A stretch of 64,000 bases of DNA from Blasia pusilla (GCA_050084515.1 CM114272.1:38130001-38194000); one strand, 5' to 3'. Counted from the stretch's first letter, positions 34,018 through 45,780 are shown. The notes: generated from the sequence alone by a model not told the origin. Numbers and translations are program-made.

Positions 34018-35750
34018 AGAATTACATCTTTTTATTCAAAGAAGACTTGTATATACACTATGATTTTGATATTATGGTTATTATTATATATTATTATGGA
34101 GAAGAATGAGTAAGATTAAAGTGAATCACGAAGCTCCAAGGATAAGGCAGAGAGATAGAAAATCAAGGATTTGCCCGAGAGGAGAGGAGGATACAATAAT
34201 GAAGTTTAAAGATCCAGCAAGAAGTTTCGAAAAGACAATGAAGCTCTGTTAAGAACTTGTCTATGAAGTGCTTCACTCCTGAATGAAGCATGAAGAAGAA
34301 GAAGAGAAAGAAGTACTTCGCTCTTGAACGAAGCACGAAGAACGAAGCCCTTGGAACAAGAACAAAGAATGGAGCGCTTCGTCTTCAGATCAGGAGAAAG
34401 AGCTTCGTCCTCAAGCGAAGCAAAAGAGGTCCAAACTTAGCAGCGAAGCAAAGCTAAGACTGACAGTGATTTCAAGCGACACATAGTTAGAACAGTTAGA
34501 ATAGGAAAAGGCGCAACTCTTTGTATCATATAGGTAGTTAAGACAGTTTTGTTCTACGGATTCATAGGGATCTTAGGAAAAGAGAAGAGCACCATAGATC
34601 TAGGTAGTTACAAATGTTGAAGAGACACCAACTTCAACAATAACACTTCCAATCTTTGGAACACTCCTACTTCAGAGAATATTTAAGAAACATGAAAGTA
34701 GCTATCATCATCATTCTCTTACGAAGTCCTCATGCTGTAGGAATGGTCTGAGCAATGGGAGTAGTACCCTCTCGATCTTGAATAACACTTTGAAGCTTTC
34801 TCATTCTTGATGGAGAAGTAAAGTACTCATTCCTTCATTCTGATGTGCGATGCTTATGTCTGAGTATTCTTTTTGGGTCTGTAGTGTGAAGAGTGAATCA
34901 GGCGAACCTTTCTCATCAATGGAATAATCAACATGGAGTTGTAGGAAATCTGTTTGACAGAGAGTAGCCTGCCAAGACGGATTGAGTTCCGATAATAGGA
35001 GAAACCAGTTTCTTGTTGAGATCTCTGTGAGGTTTCTTGATGTCGAGAGGAAATCTACCTAAGCGTGCTGTCAACTCCACTAGAGAGAACTGAGAAAAGA
35101 AACCTTGGTACTAAGAAAGATCCGAAGATATTGATAAGACATTGAATATAAATTATTCACACCTAAATACAACTATTACCACAGAATTGTAATTTGGAAC
35201 TCTCTTTTCATCAAACAATGATCCTCGTGGGGATCGAGCTCAGTAAACGATTGTAAAATTGAAACTCTAATACATTATAGATGGTGACGCAGGAGTCCTC
35301 ATGGACTTGGGAGTGAAGCTCCTAGCCTTGTTTGCTTGAGATTTTTTCCTCGTCATTGTTCCAAAAAATGCCTCCTCCTCGACGACAAAGTTACTTTCTG
35401 TGCACGATAAGTCGCCTCGATGAGTCACCTTCATGAGTCGCCTTGCTGATGTTGCGATGAGTTGCTCAAATTGTCTCGCGATGAGTCGCTGTGTAAAGCG
35501 CCCCTTGGTATCTGGTCAGCTGCTACGCAAAAGAGCAATCGAGATCGCGAAACGAAAAACTGAAAATGAGTGAACCCTCGCCTATTTATACTTTTCGAGC
35601 CATTGGGCTGACCGTTGGGTCGCACTCGTTCCAACGGCAACGTGTTGGCCGTTATGGAGGTCTCGACGTGAAAACCACCAACCCAAAGGCTCCCGCGGGT
35701 TCCAGGAATCCGTCCTCCTCGGGTTAAAAATCCGAGCTATCCTGGAAACC
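34018..35750. other. No supportable gene
   Basis: AT-rich start, then a block at 34200-34450 with repeated GAAGC and CTTCG words, then unassigned sequence. Open frames are short. Confidence 0.5.
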
Positions 35751-36165
35751 CGTCTAAGACCAACAGGTTGTGCGCCTCCGCCGTCTTTGGGCAAGAACGT
35801 GAGGTACCTGCGCAACCTGTCAGAGACCGGGAGGTTGCACGCTTCCCTTGTCTTGGGATAAGAGGGCGGCGTATCCGCGCAACTCGTCAGAGGCCAACGG
35901 GTTGCATGCTTCCATCATGTAAGCATTACAAGGTGAGACACTTGCGCAACCCGTCTAATCCCGACGGGTTGCACGCTTCCCTCATCTTGCGATAACAAGG
36001 CGGGGTATCCGCGCAGCTCGTCAAAGGCCGACGGGTTGCACCCTTCCTTCATGTAAGCGTTACAAGGCGAGGCACTTGCACAACCTGTCGCACGCTTCTC
36101 TCATCTTGGGGTAATAGGCGAGGTACCTGGGCAACCCGTCGGTTACCGACAGGTTGCACGCTTTT
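35750..36165. repeat. Palindrome cluster upstream of MULE-like gene
   Basis: Units of the GCAACCCGT/ACGGGTTGC family near 35812, 35877, 35943, 36013 and 36130, plus degenerate ones near 35754 and 36079. Here spacing is fairly regular (about 65 bp), with a repeated GCTTCCCTCATCTTG-type spacer, so this is a short tandem array of palindrome plus spacer. Confidence 0.8.
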
Positions 36166-36661
36166 CTATCCCTTGGGTAACAATGCGACAATGCATAGTT
36201 CCGAGGCAACCCCTTGCAATCCCACGGGTCACAAGGTCTACCCTGAGTTGGAAAATCCCGTAATAGTCCCCAAGCATTGGTTGCCTTAGCAAATGCAAGC
36301 GATGTCTCGTGTTTGATGCTAGCAAAATCGACTCAAAAGACCATTGGTCGGCAAGAAGGGGGTTCCAACCCAACGCACTCCGGCGGGTTCCAACTTGCAT
36401 TGGGACACGGAAACAAAAAGCAAAACTGGGTGCTTCGCTACCCACGTCTATGATTCCCAAATTCTGCTACCTATCGAACTCCGACACGTTGCAATAGAAT
36501 TTAATCCATCTTGTCAAACAATCTCACCTACCAAACTTCATCTTGTCAATCAAATTCTGTCAGGATAAACTTGAGTCCCTATTCACTATAAATTAAACAT
36601 TCTCATTCTCATTCTCATACCCATTCTTATTCTTAGTCTCCTCCAGTGGAATCTTCAGGGA

Positions 36662-37048
36662 ATGGATAATTATGTGAAGCTCACTTGTGGGAGTCATTTA
36701 GCGGCCCTCCCTCAATCAGAAATCGTTCAACTGCAAGGTCGTGACTCTTTCATACCAGTGGATATAAATTTTCTCTCAGTTCGATTTCTTCTCCAAATTG
36801 GAACCATCTTCGTGTCCAAGGATGTTAGGGTGGACAATATGGAGGACATAATGGGTGAGACAATCCAACCATTGATTGCAGACCGTAAAGTATGGAATCT
36901 CCTACCTTTAGCAAATGGTCAATACAGAGTTTACGGCTTGCCTCAGAATTCCTCAGTTTCCCAAGTAGATGGTCGAGAATTTCCTAATGCACCGAGCTCT
37001 ACGTTTGCAACTCCTAGCTTAGTAGATTTGGCATCGACTCCAACTTGA
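36662..37048 (+). pseudogene. Hypothetical N-terminal exon of the MULE-like gene
   Basis: A 128-residue frame starting MDNYVKLTCGSHLAALP with a possible TATA (CTATAAATTAA) near 36586. Segments such as VRFLLQIGTIFVSKDVRV and NLLPLANGQYRVYG are compositionally protein-like. It precedes the Cys-rich segment by a frame change. No domain recognised. Confidence 0.4.
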
Positions 37049-37061
37049 CACGCTCGTAACA

Positions 37062-38537
37062 ATGTTCTACTTCCTGAAGACATTCTGGATGTTGTCAACC
37101 TCAGTGGGATCTGTTGGACACCAACCGGGCCCTCTATCCGCCTACTCGTTCCTCTTGCGAGTATCAGGCAATAGTTTGCTATCGTCTCTGGCCTTGAAAA
37201 TGTTCAAGCACATTCTTGTCGACGAGTTGCTGCCCACGTACGATGGTAATTGGATTTTTGAGTCGCCTCCACTTGCTACTCCTGCTCAAAAGAAAGATAG
37301 AGAACGCTTGAAGGGTATGGACAGAAAGTGTGATTGCCATCGATGGTGCAGGCCTCAACGGACTAGTGTTTCAATTCCAGATGGCCCTTGGATTGTCTCC
37401 CGCCGCCAATGCGCTGGAGCCTTGGAGTGTAGAAGTCCAGCATGCCCGTATCTAGAGCGCAACGGGCGGGTCAATACGTCGCAATTCCCCCCCAAGAATG
37501 TAGAAACTCCATATGAGGTCGGTGCCACCATACCGCCGGTAGGCCATCAATGTCCTCATTGTTAGGCATCCCCTTTTTGCATGGGAGCGTGTCCTCCATA
37601 CATATTTTTCATTTTCCACGACTTGGGCTCCACGTTAGAGTACACAAGGTTGGTAGTTCATGTTGGCTCCCACACTCATCGTGTGACCGATGCAATTCAA
37701 AGACACATCAAGGAGGATGTGGCGAAGAAAGTGGCCGAGGTCTACAGAAACTCTCCGAGTTCAAAGCCGGGAGTGATCAAGCTAACAACAACATCACAAA
37801 TTTTTGAACAATTGCTTGGAATCCCTGGATAGTGCGAGATCACAGCTGCTGAGGAGAATCAACTATGGGAAAATATCGCATTTCTCGCTGATCCTGAATG
37901 CTTCCGTAATTTGCTGCATCAAATACGGGTACTGGATGGAAAGACAGCCGAAATGGATGCCATTTCTAGAATCAAGGCCAACTCCAGATTTCCATTCATT
38001 CAGAGATGGCAGTTCTTGGGCCAGAGAGGCGAAGGATCCAGGTCCTATGTCTTCAAAATGTCAACGATAGGTCTATCGAGTGGCCTCGATCTTATAGATC
38101 AAATGAGGGAAAGGGAAGATCTTTACGGCAGTTGGGTAAGCTTTCATATTTGCTACAGAGTGCTGAACGGATGGTTGAAAATGGGTGCTCACGTTTATGA
38201 CCATGTGGAGAAGGGACTCAAAACTATATTTGTCTGTGAAGTAAAAGCAGAAGACGTTGGCAGTTTGAAGATGTGTTGGTTACTCTTATTGGAGGTGGTG
38301 AAGGAAAACGAAAGGCCACCTCCGGAAATTTATGGGTTCATGGTGGACAATGCACAACCTGGGTGGATTGCTATCAGGGAAGTGTTCTGGGGTGGAGAGG
38401 TTCAACCGGAGAGGGAAAGGTCGGATGCTTTCCATTGGCAACAGTCTATGACCCAGTACACCAAATCTTGCATCAAGGAGAATAAGAGGATAGTGCACGT
38501 CACTCTACTCCAACGCTTCAAGGACAACAAAACCTAG
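37062..38537 (+). pseudogene. MULE-like transposase (Cys-rich N-terminus and DDE core)
   Basis: One frame runs 37062-38537 with stops at 37563-37565 and 37830-37832. The N-terminal part is Cys/His-rich (CDCHRWC, CAGALECRSPAC, GHQCPHC, HVGSHTHRV), like the DNA-binding zinc region of Mutator-like transposases. The core (37911-38537) has RWQFLGQRGEGSRSYVFKM, then KTIFVCEVKAED, then IYGFMVDNAQPGWIAIREVF with the second catalytic Asp, then DAFHWQQSM, the C-x2-HW-type motif of MULEs. A SWIM finger, the usual third domain, follows at 40510-40575. Transposase would cut and paste the element. Confidence 0.65.
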
Positions 38538-38779
38538 AAACAGGCCATGGAATGCCAAGAAGAACTTCATGGGTGGTGGAGGAAGCATGCGATTGAGGGG
38601 AAGTACAAAGAGTTGTGCTCTTGGCTGAGTTGGTGGACTGTACGTATGAGACAATGGGGAAACTTCATGCGGCAGGTGAGTTCACTATTTCGTCTTGTCA
38701 AGCTCATGCTGAGAATTGTATGAAAAGTTGCAGCTCAAGTTGAGAAGTGTGGGCACTATATGGATTTCAAACCGAAGAA

Positions 38780-39130
38780 ACCAAGCAACTTGTCGGATGC
38801 GATAGGTTGCCCCAGTGTGCAACCCGTCAGAAACGGACGAGTTTCCTGAGTGTGCAACCAGTCGGAAACCGACGGGTTGCATCAAGAATTTTGGTGCAAC
38901 CCGTATAAAAATATGCAAGTCGCATGTATACAAGGCCTAGAAATAGTTCGACCCGGATGGGTTTCGGATGACTTGCACTTGGATCTTCGTGCCGAGAGTG
39001 GCCAAAGGTTCTTGCAACCCGTCGGAATCGGACGGGTTGCAGTAGGTGGTTCCTGGGATCCGACGGGTCATAGAGTTGTTCATGGGATACCTCGGCCTTG
39101 CAACCCGTCTCGTTCCGACAGGAAGCTTAT
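38780..39130. repeat. Palindrome cluster between transposase core and SWIM region
   Basis: Units near 38787, 38818, 38853, 39013 and 39099; the best is 39013-39042 (TTGCAACCCGTCGG/CGGACGGGTTGCA). Placement between two conserved coding blocks suggests an intron, as in the methyltransferase-like gene. Confidence 0.85.
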
Positions 39131-39168
39131 TTCTTTGACTTCTGAGCTATTTTCTTTCCCTTCTCACA

Positions 39169-40337
39169 TTGCCGTCGTTGCAGGGATTGACCATTCATGA
39201 AAATGGCCTCTTCCCCAACACAAGTGGAGCAAAAAGTGTTCATTCCTCTTGGAGGTCGTCACAAGCATGCCAAAGAATTTCACTTGTGGAGGCATGCCAA
39301 CAAGACCAGGCAAGAGCAATGCTACAATCTACAGCATCCAATATCTTACTCACAAAAGGCATAACAGAAGGAAGGGGGCCTTCAATCTACGAGCTCTATG
39401 TCACGGCGGCTGTGAGATCTGGTGATGAAAAACTCTATGTGGAAGCCTTCAACTGGTGCATAGCAGGAACTTCCCTTGAGCAAGACGTACACATTGGTGG
39501 GGATATTCGTGGGCGTGTTTCAAGACATCCCATACTGATGGTGGTAGAGCAGTCCGAGCGAGACTCGTGGAGACCAGATAAGTATTTTGACTTCAGGCAG
39601 GTGAAGAGATAGCATCGAGGAATGAATCCGTTGATTGATTTGGATGAGGAAATTACGCGGCCTAGGTATTTGGGGACCTCGGATTGCTTCCAAATCCGTG
39701 ATGGAGTAACTTCTCCAAAAAATCAATGAATTTTTTAATTTCAAAAGCCCTCCGTTGCTAGAAGTTCGCAACATCTTGTCGCTAGGGTGATTCAACAATA
39801 TGGGATTCCGGTCATGGAGGTGGATTGTAACCTGAAATGGTAGCATATATCTCGGAGCAACCCCGGACGTGGACCCACTTGCAAGGCACGATCTGATGGC
39901 ATAAGGAGAGCATGCGGTACTTTCCTAAATAAGAACTGTACAAGGATTGGACAACCACTCCTTGGATTTTCGGGACTCAAAACCTTTGCTCGTTTCACAA
40001 GAATCGGGGATCAATTGAAGTACTTATTCTACCCAAATGAATCTTGCGCTTTCCGGAAGTCTTATCCGGCTGCCATTGGAGCTATGGGAAATACCCACAC
40101 AATTTGGCCTATCGCTTGAGTACGAATTGCACTCAAGACAAAGTGGACAATCTTACAAGTGCCGGTTTTAGACTCCTTGACGGAGGAAGTTTGGAGCATG
40201 TTTGCATTACAGAGACCTTTCCATTTTGTGTTCAACCCAAGATTGATGTCAACATGTACCGTGAGAAGGTGGATGATCTCAATCCACTATTTCTGTTTGA
40301 GTCTAGATATGGGTTTGAAGAGAAACAGAATGTGTAG
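39169..40337 (+). pseudogene. Unknown domain upstream of SWIM finger, right copy
   Basis: Direct counterpart of 32324-33475. The frame 39169-39612 contains SWRSSQACQRISLVEACQQD and RSGDEKLYVEAF and continues as QQVKR-like sequence; 40044-40337 contains RFPEVLSGCHWS and DKVDNLTSAGFRLL. More frameshifts than the left copy. Unknown role; it probably links the DDE core to the SWIM finger. Confidence 0.5.
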
Positions 40338-41087
40338 GCCAATGATGATGAGAGCAAAGCGAATTGCATCAGCTTGGGAGGAAAAAATGGAGATCATCGC
40401 CACGAAAGATGTCCAAAGTGGCAATGGAATAGGAAGGATGTATTGGATCAGGAACAACACTGTAAATTCAAATGTCACAAGGGTGTATGTGGTGCACATC
40501 TGTTGCTTTCCCACATGTTCATGTAATGACTTTGTCCAAAGAGAGACAAGTGGGAAAACGTATTTCCCTTGTAAGCACATGTACTATGTGTTGCTTGTAG
40601 TTTTAAGAGAGTTGGAGGTAGGAGTAGGAATCCACCAACCAATTCTGTCCCTCAAAGAAGTGCGAAGTATTTTAAACAAACCACTTTGAGGATGCAAAAT
40701 GAGGTTTTAGATTGTACTTTCATTTTTCCAAAACCTTCACTTTGAGCTTGAACTCTATTCAGCCCAGGGAAAATGATAGATTGTTTCCAGACCTTGCATG
40801 GAAAAAGTGATTGGTTCCACACTTATGTTTTCTAAATTTTTTTGCAATTTGCAACTTGTCGGACTCAGATGGGTTGCCAAAATGTGGAAAAGGAAAAAAA
40901 AACTGTGGGAGTGCTTAATAACTGAGCAGAAAAGTGCAAAAAAATTCACACAGAAAGTTTCCTCTCTTCAACCCAACGGAAACTCTCTTCAAATTGCAGG
41001 AAACTCTCTTCAAAAAAAGTATCTCTTTCGGTTGAAGGTAGTTTCCTCTCTCCTCTCTTCCTCTCTTCCTCTCCTCTTACCGCACCT
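39212..41087 (+). repeat. Right inverted arm
   Basis: Inverse partner of 31538-33427, including 3' non-coding sequence after the SWIM frame, one dispersed palindrome (40849-40877) and a CCTCTCTTC-rich terminal 100 bp. Confidence 0.85.
40340..40689 (+). pseudogene. SWIM zinc finger of the MULE-like transposase
   Basis: The frame reads ICCFPTCSCNDFVQRETSG, then KTYFPCKHMYYVLLVVLRE. The C-x-C-x(n)-C-x-H pattern (CSC then CKH) defines a SWIM finger, which is found C-terminal to the DDE core in MULE transposases and binds DNA or protein. It ends NKPL and a stop at 40689. This frame is intact here, whereas the left copy has a stop right after CSCDDFV. Confidence 0.75.
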
Positions 41088-41091
41088 CCAA

Positions 41092-41480
41092 GCAAGACCA
41101 TAGTTGCGCCGCCTCATGCCAAGAGATTCAACAAAGAGAGAATGAGCTCTCAAGCTCTCTCTCCTTGAGGTATACCCCTTCCCTCTCCCAAGCTCTCTCC
41201 ATGATATCCTATGCTCCCAAGTCACCTCCTTGGCTCTTGACCTGATGTAGGAGGTCAAGGGCCACTTACAAAAAAGAAAGTTGATCATATACCCAAAATG
41301 ATACTTACCTAAAATACTTAGTTCCTAAATATGGCTCCAAATGAGCCGAAACGAAGGGGAAACCTGCTCTCTCATGTTTCTCGGGGCCTCAACAGGTCAT
41401 CCTCGACCTATTGAGCCTGACCTGCACTACTCAGGAAGGCACTCTACTAGATCTCACTGATCTATCCTAGAAGACATGAC
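41092..41480 (-). repeat. LTR fragment of DNMT/PHD gypsy right of the inserted unit
   Basis: Matches 24000-24390 with few changes and in the same orientation (shared words include CATGCCAAGAG, GGTATACCCCTTCCCT and AACGAAGGGGAAACC). This is what remains of the far LTR of copy A. Confidence 0.8.
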
Positions 41481-41829
41481 ACATCCTCTGGTGCGTTTGG
41501 TTGGAGACAACTTCTAGGAGTTGTAGCTTCAACTATACTTAAGAAATTAAAATAATAAATATATTGATTACCACATATTAAAATCACATAAAAATATTTT
41601 TCCTAATTCAATATAGAACATCATCACAAACAAGACTCCAAGACTTAGAAAGAGAATGAACATGTAGAGAAGTCAAGAAACAATATACAACATAGGCTAC
41701 CTCTACTACAAGAGCTGAACCTACAAAGAAAAAAATGATACAAAGAATATTAGTACTTGAAATATATAAGAGCTTCAAGTGAAAAAGCTACAAGATATAT
41801 TTTTTCTCATGTAATGTTAGCCATCGGAA

Positions 41830-43217
41830 CTATGTGACTCGCTAGAGTCACTATTGGCACCATCTTGTGATTTATCCTCATCCTCATCATATGGTGAATC
41901 ATCTACAGTTAAACAACCAGATGCTAGAGCAGCTTCAGCATCACTCAAAGTAATAGCACCAATGAGAGAGATATTTTAGTGGATAGGCTCTAAGTCAGTG
42001 GGTGCAACTAAACCTACAAAGTTCATTCTATCATAGCTAGAATCACCCTCATTACTTTTGTAAACTCTTGTGGACCTTGCTAGTTTTTGCAAGATCACTT
42101 TCTAGCTAGAAGAATCGTCAGTGTCAGAAAAGAATACTTGTTCTATCTGACTTGGGAATACAAAAGGGTCATAATTTAATTGTGCTAACTTCCGAAAGTT
42201 TGCCAAGAGAAATCCATGCTCATCACAAACCATAGACGGCTCTCTTGACAACCAATCTTATTGTACCCACCTCCCCCTCATAAGAATCACATATTGATTT
42301 GCCAATCCGTAATCTAAAAGAAGTATGTCTGTCAATATCCCAACATAGGAGTAATGGCTAAGGTGCCCATTAATTCCCTCTGAATCTGAACAAAAAATAG
42401 AGGCTATCCTAGAATCATATGTTGCCCAATTATTGGGACCACCCTCATCCACTCTATAGTGATTTCCATATGCTTTCATACATTTATAATAAAGATATGT
42501 TCTAGATGGTGGAACTGATAACTTAACCACCTCGTCCTCAATTTCATTCCCATCTTCAATCCAATGTTGTATTGTTGGCGTGATCCATTGGGAAAATGTG
42601 ACATCTCTCCTTGCTTGGACCCTAAATTTTCTGAACACATTACCCACATACATCAAAATTTAGTTTTTAAATACTCATAGTCGGCAAGTTTGAGAAAATA
42701 TATAGACTTAAAAAATTGCATGCATATGGTTCAAGGCAAGAAATTATGCTTACTCCATCCAAAATGCCATGCATTCAGTATTCTCCAAGACATACTGATG
42801 CGCGGTGGTCAACAGTTGAGTAGAGAGTTGGCATTTCACCCCGGCCCCCTCTAAAACCTCTCCTTCAACTCCTTCGTCCTTTGAAGCATCCCATCTCCTA
42901 GTGTTGACAACATTGTAGTCTTGGATATACTCTGTTATGAACCCTAGAGCTTCATCTAAAATATAGCCTTCTGCCATTCCACCTTCAGGATGAGCACGCG
43001 ATATAACTTATCCCTTCAAGACACCTAATTACCTCTCAATTGGGTACATCCAACGGCATGCCAAAGGGCCAAAAATGTCAAGCTCCTCCACTACATGAAT
43101 CATCAAATGGTTCATGACATCAAAAAATGATGGAGGAAAATGAATCTCCATAAGACATAGAGTCATGGGAACATCGTCACTCAAGTGGCTGAAAGTCCTA
43201 GGATCCCAGATCTTCAC
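41830..43217 (-). pseudogene. CACTA (En/Spm) TNP2-type transposase, C-terminal half
   Basis: 43029-43217 ends in HVVEELDIFGPLACRWMYPI, and 42750-42977 starts MAEGYILDEALGFITEYI: the DUF4218 region of plant CACTA transposases. 42258-42656 has PPSRTYLYYKCMKAYGNHYR-type spacer and YVGILTDILLLDYG, and further leftward translation gives DEHGFLLANFRKL and F-P-S-Q-I-E-Q-V-F, the DUF4216 region. An acidic tail (DDSPYDEDEDKSQDG) follows near 41890. Several stops. The DDE core upstream is not visible. Confidence 0.8.
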
Positions 43218-43370
43218 ACAACCTTTGAAAAACTCTACTTATTTTCATGATGGTCATTTGTACTGAAGGATCAAGGACATCATTCAGAGGAATATTCTAT
43301 CTATCTTGCAACGAGCTATTTAAAGCCTCTTTTAGAACGCGTCCGTAGGCGAGCTGCTTCTGCAACATAA

Positions 43371-43709
43371 ATGGTCAGAAGCAACTCCAAGTCATCTCTT
43401 TCGCCAGTAAGGTATAGTGCTACTATGCCTACTTTACTCAAGTTCGATAGCTTCAAGAAACTTCCTTTCACAGAGTCATGCAGATCACTGTCTTCACAAC
43501 CCTTGGCAAGTGATAAACTAGTGAAAGACAAACACATAGGGTCTAATGGAAAATTTGAGCTTGCAAGATCTCAAAATATTAGTTGGGAGTCGTTAGTTAG
43601 AGCTCAATCAATGAATGGCTCCATGGATAGGCGATTGGCAGATGATCCCTTACAACATAGTTCTACTTCTCAATTACAAGGGTATCCTCTAGCTGTGGAT
43701 ATAGGATAG
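43371..43709 (+). CDS. Hypothetical protein, 112 codons
   Basis: An open frame starting MVRSNSKSSLSPVRYS, serine- and basic-rich, with KLPFTESCRSLSSQPLASDK and NISWESLVRAQSMNGSMDRR. No domain recognised. It could be an exon of a host gene or chance; a 73-codon frame lies antisense. Confidence 0.25.
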   Translation: MVRSNSKSSLSPVRYSATMPTLLKFDSFKKLPFTESCRSLSSQPLASDKLVKDKHIGSNGKFELARSQNISWESLVRAQSMNGSMDRRLADDPLQHSSTSQLQGYPLAVDIG

Positions 43710-45535
43710 AAATAACAGACTTAAGTCCGACCAGACTTGCACAAGAAAGTATTTGTGGGATCGAGCTTACCTCAATCAGAAAACATTGAGGTCTCGCCCA
43801 CACTCCACGTTGCACACTCCATGTAGTGCTCACATTTTTGAAATTTTGATATAGAAGTCAATTTTTGTACAAAATTTTAGTGAAATCTTCATTGAGTGAA
43901 GACTAAAGTAAATATATATTCTTTACATAAATCGTGTGGAAACATGGAATGATAGAACTCTGATGAAAGGAAAAGAGATTGTTGGATTCTCAACATCCAC
44001 TTCTCTGAGCTCCATTAATCTAATCGCCCCCCTTGTATGAGGAGAAGCCTAGATTGACGGTTCCGACTTAGACATCGAAGGAGCCATAGTAATATGACAT
44101 AGGTGGTTTATGGAGTAGCTATACTAGGATTAGCTAACCCTAACAATATAGGGTTAGATATGCAATTTTTCTATTAACAGAAACAAAGAAAATTGGTAAA
44201 AAAACTCTAGTTTCCCAAGTAGTGAAATAGTCGATATCCGCAGCAGTAGCGCATTCTTGTATGTCGAGTTATCTCCATGTTTGGGTTCTATCGAAGCTCT
44301 TCTGTGAGCGCATGGACGGACTAGGCCACTTTGTATCTCCAAGTTTTGTAAAGAATTCAGTGATTTTGTCACTTTCTGTTTTCTCATAGAGATAGGAAGA
44401 GATTAAGGATTATCTTGAAGGATTGAGACTTATGTAAAAGTAGGAAAAGAGTGGGAAAGAAGTAAGAGTAAGAGGAGCGGGTACTTCTCAAGGAAGACCG
44501 CAATATGAATAGTAGTGAAGACTGTAAAAGACTTCTCGTTTGCCGTAGAAGATTTCTTCCCTCTTGGAAAAGACTCTTCTCAAGATGAAGACTCTTTTGA
44601 ATCTTGAATAACAAAGCTCCCACGAAGACCTTAAAGAGACCTCGAGAATGAGCAATTCATCCTACTTTCAGAATTGAATCTATTATGGCAGGTTACTCAA
44701 TGTGTAACATCTTTCCTACGCTCTTCCTTATTATCTTCTGGAATTCTGAAATCACAAGACTCAACTCTTATCCCTACTATAGCCCAATAAGGTTTTACAC
44801 TCAACTCCGCATATCAAAAAGCATGAGAGAAGACTCTTCAACTACATCAAAGAGTAGAAAGTATTGCAAGCTTTAGTCAATGTAAGACTCTTTGGCTTGG
44901 ATCATCCGCACAGAACCCCTTACACAACCCACAAAGACTATTGGTAAACTCAAGATACAAGGGAATGATCCCTTGTTCTTTTGCTCTATTCTTTAAATAT
45001 TCTTACAATTCCTAGCTCTTCCTATTCTGCTATAGATTTCTAACTATCAATCTGGCGGTTTAGATACTCCAACCCTTCACTTCCTTTAGATCGGTTGGTT
45101 GCCCTCACGATTCATTTTTGCTTCCTTCTGAACCCTTGCGCCTATTCATTTCTAGCTTCCAAAACTTCCGCGACGGTTCATTCTTCATAGTCTTCGCCGT
45201 CTTTGCTATCCTATCTTCACGAAGACTCTTATCCTAATACCGATGCGAAGAGTCCCCCTTGCAACTTCCTTTCAAACCACTTCCTTCCCAAAACATTCTT
45301 TCTCTTTCTATTCCTATTCTTCATACACCTTTCCGCTTTGTGAAGACTCTTTACTTTCCTCTTCTTTCAAGCCTTCTGCTTTGGCTTAGATCTCTTATCT
45401 TGTTGAATATGAACATATGTAGGGCATCAAAACACTTTAAGTAAAGATTAATTTGCAAGAGTACCATGCCACAACTCTATAGGAATTTTTACATCTAATA
45501 GCAATACTAGGGGATAGATTTATCAGATAACCAAC
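43710..45535. other. No supportable gene; GAAGAC-rich DNA
   Basis: Contains a perfect 8-bp-arm hairpin CTAACCCT/AGGGTTAG at 44134-44157 and a region (44400-45420) rich in GAAGACT and AGTCTTC words. It might be retroelement LTR material next to the copia scrap, but I could not define borders. Confidence 0.45.
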
Positions 45536-45780
45536 TTATGCCCACAAGCTTTTCTTCATTCCCACATTTCCCAATATACTAGGTGCTCTCTCAAATAGTG
45601 TTCGACTCATCTGTTCTCCCATTCCATTTTTTTGAGGTGTACCAAGAGTTGTAATATGGCCGATGATGCATTGTATTTTGTTATCTTTGTGGATGATTAG
45701 TCTAGAGGGGTACCTTCTTACAAAATTGTTCGAATTTCCTAGACCAAAAATCTCCACCATTTTCAAATCTTATACAATTC
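45536..45780 (-). pseudogene. Ty1/copia integrase fragment
   Basis: Ends TLGTPQKNGMGEQMSRTLFE, then LGNVGMKKSLWA, matching T-P-Q-Q-N-G-V-A-E-R-x-N-R-T-L, L-x-x-A-x-L-x-x-x-F-W-A of copia integrases, with decay in the catalytic-E motif. Isolated scrap 36 bp before an LTR-like repeat. Confidence 0.8.

Larger units (their letters stand above)
31538..41087. mobile_element. 9.55-kb unit with ~1.9-kb inverted arms and MULE-like transposase
   Basis: The arms are 31538-33427 and 39212-41087; they match inversely almost end to end and both terminate in AGGTGCGGTAAGAGG or its complement. Gypsy sequence of one family and orientation flanks both ends. Between the arms on the + strand lies a MULE-like transposase (36660-38537). 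The arms encode the SWIM zinc finger and an unknown domain, so the right arm may be the 3' half of the transposase gene and the left arm an inverted second copy. No target-site duplication is visible. Confidence 0.65.
23763..41480 (-). mobile_element. Ty3/gypsy with embedded DNMT and PHD finger, copy A (interrupted)
   Basis: Minus-strand order from 31535 to 24702: gag, zinc knuckle, protease, C5-cytosine methyltransferase, reverse transcriptase, RNase H, integrase, PHD finger, purine tract, LTR. A 9.55-kb unit (31538-41087) interrupts it; to its right an LTR fragment (41092-41480) in the expected orientation remains, with the gag start and leader lost. Catalytic sites have decayed: protease D-S-G is N-S-R, reverse transcriptase Y-I-D-D is Y-I-D-N, and the last PHD cysteine is F. 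Confidence 0.85.

Noticed and set aside
34200-34450. CTTCG/GAAGC-rich block as a satellite or CRISPR-like array
   Set aside because: Words recur irregularly without a fixed unit or spacer length; compositional similarity to 18660-18790 and 44400-45420 only.
35750-36165. Regularly spaced palindromes as a CRISPR array
   Set aside because: Repeats are imperfect, spacers are themselves similar to each other, no cas genes occur, and the genome is eukaryotic.
43371-43709. Host kinase or splicing-factor exon
   Set aside because: Only serine/arginine-rich composition supports it; no motif. Listed as hypothetical instead.
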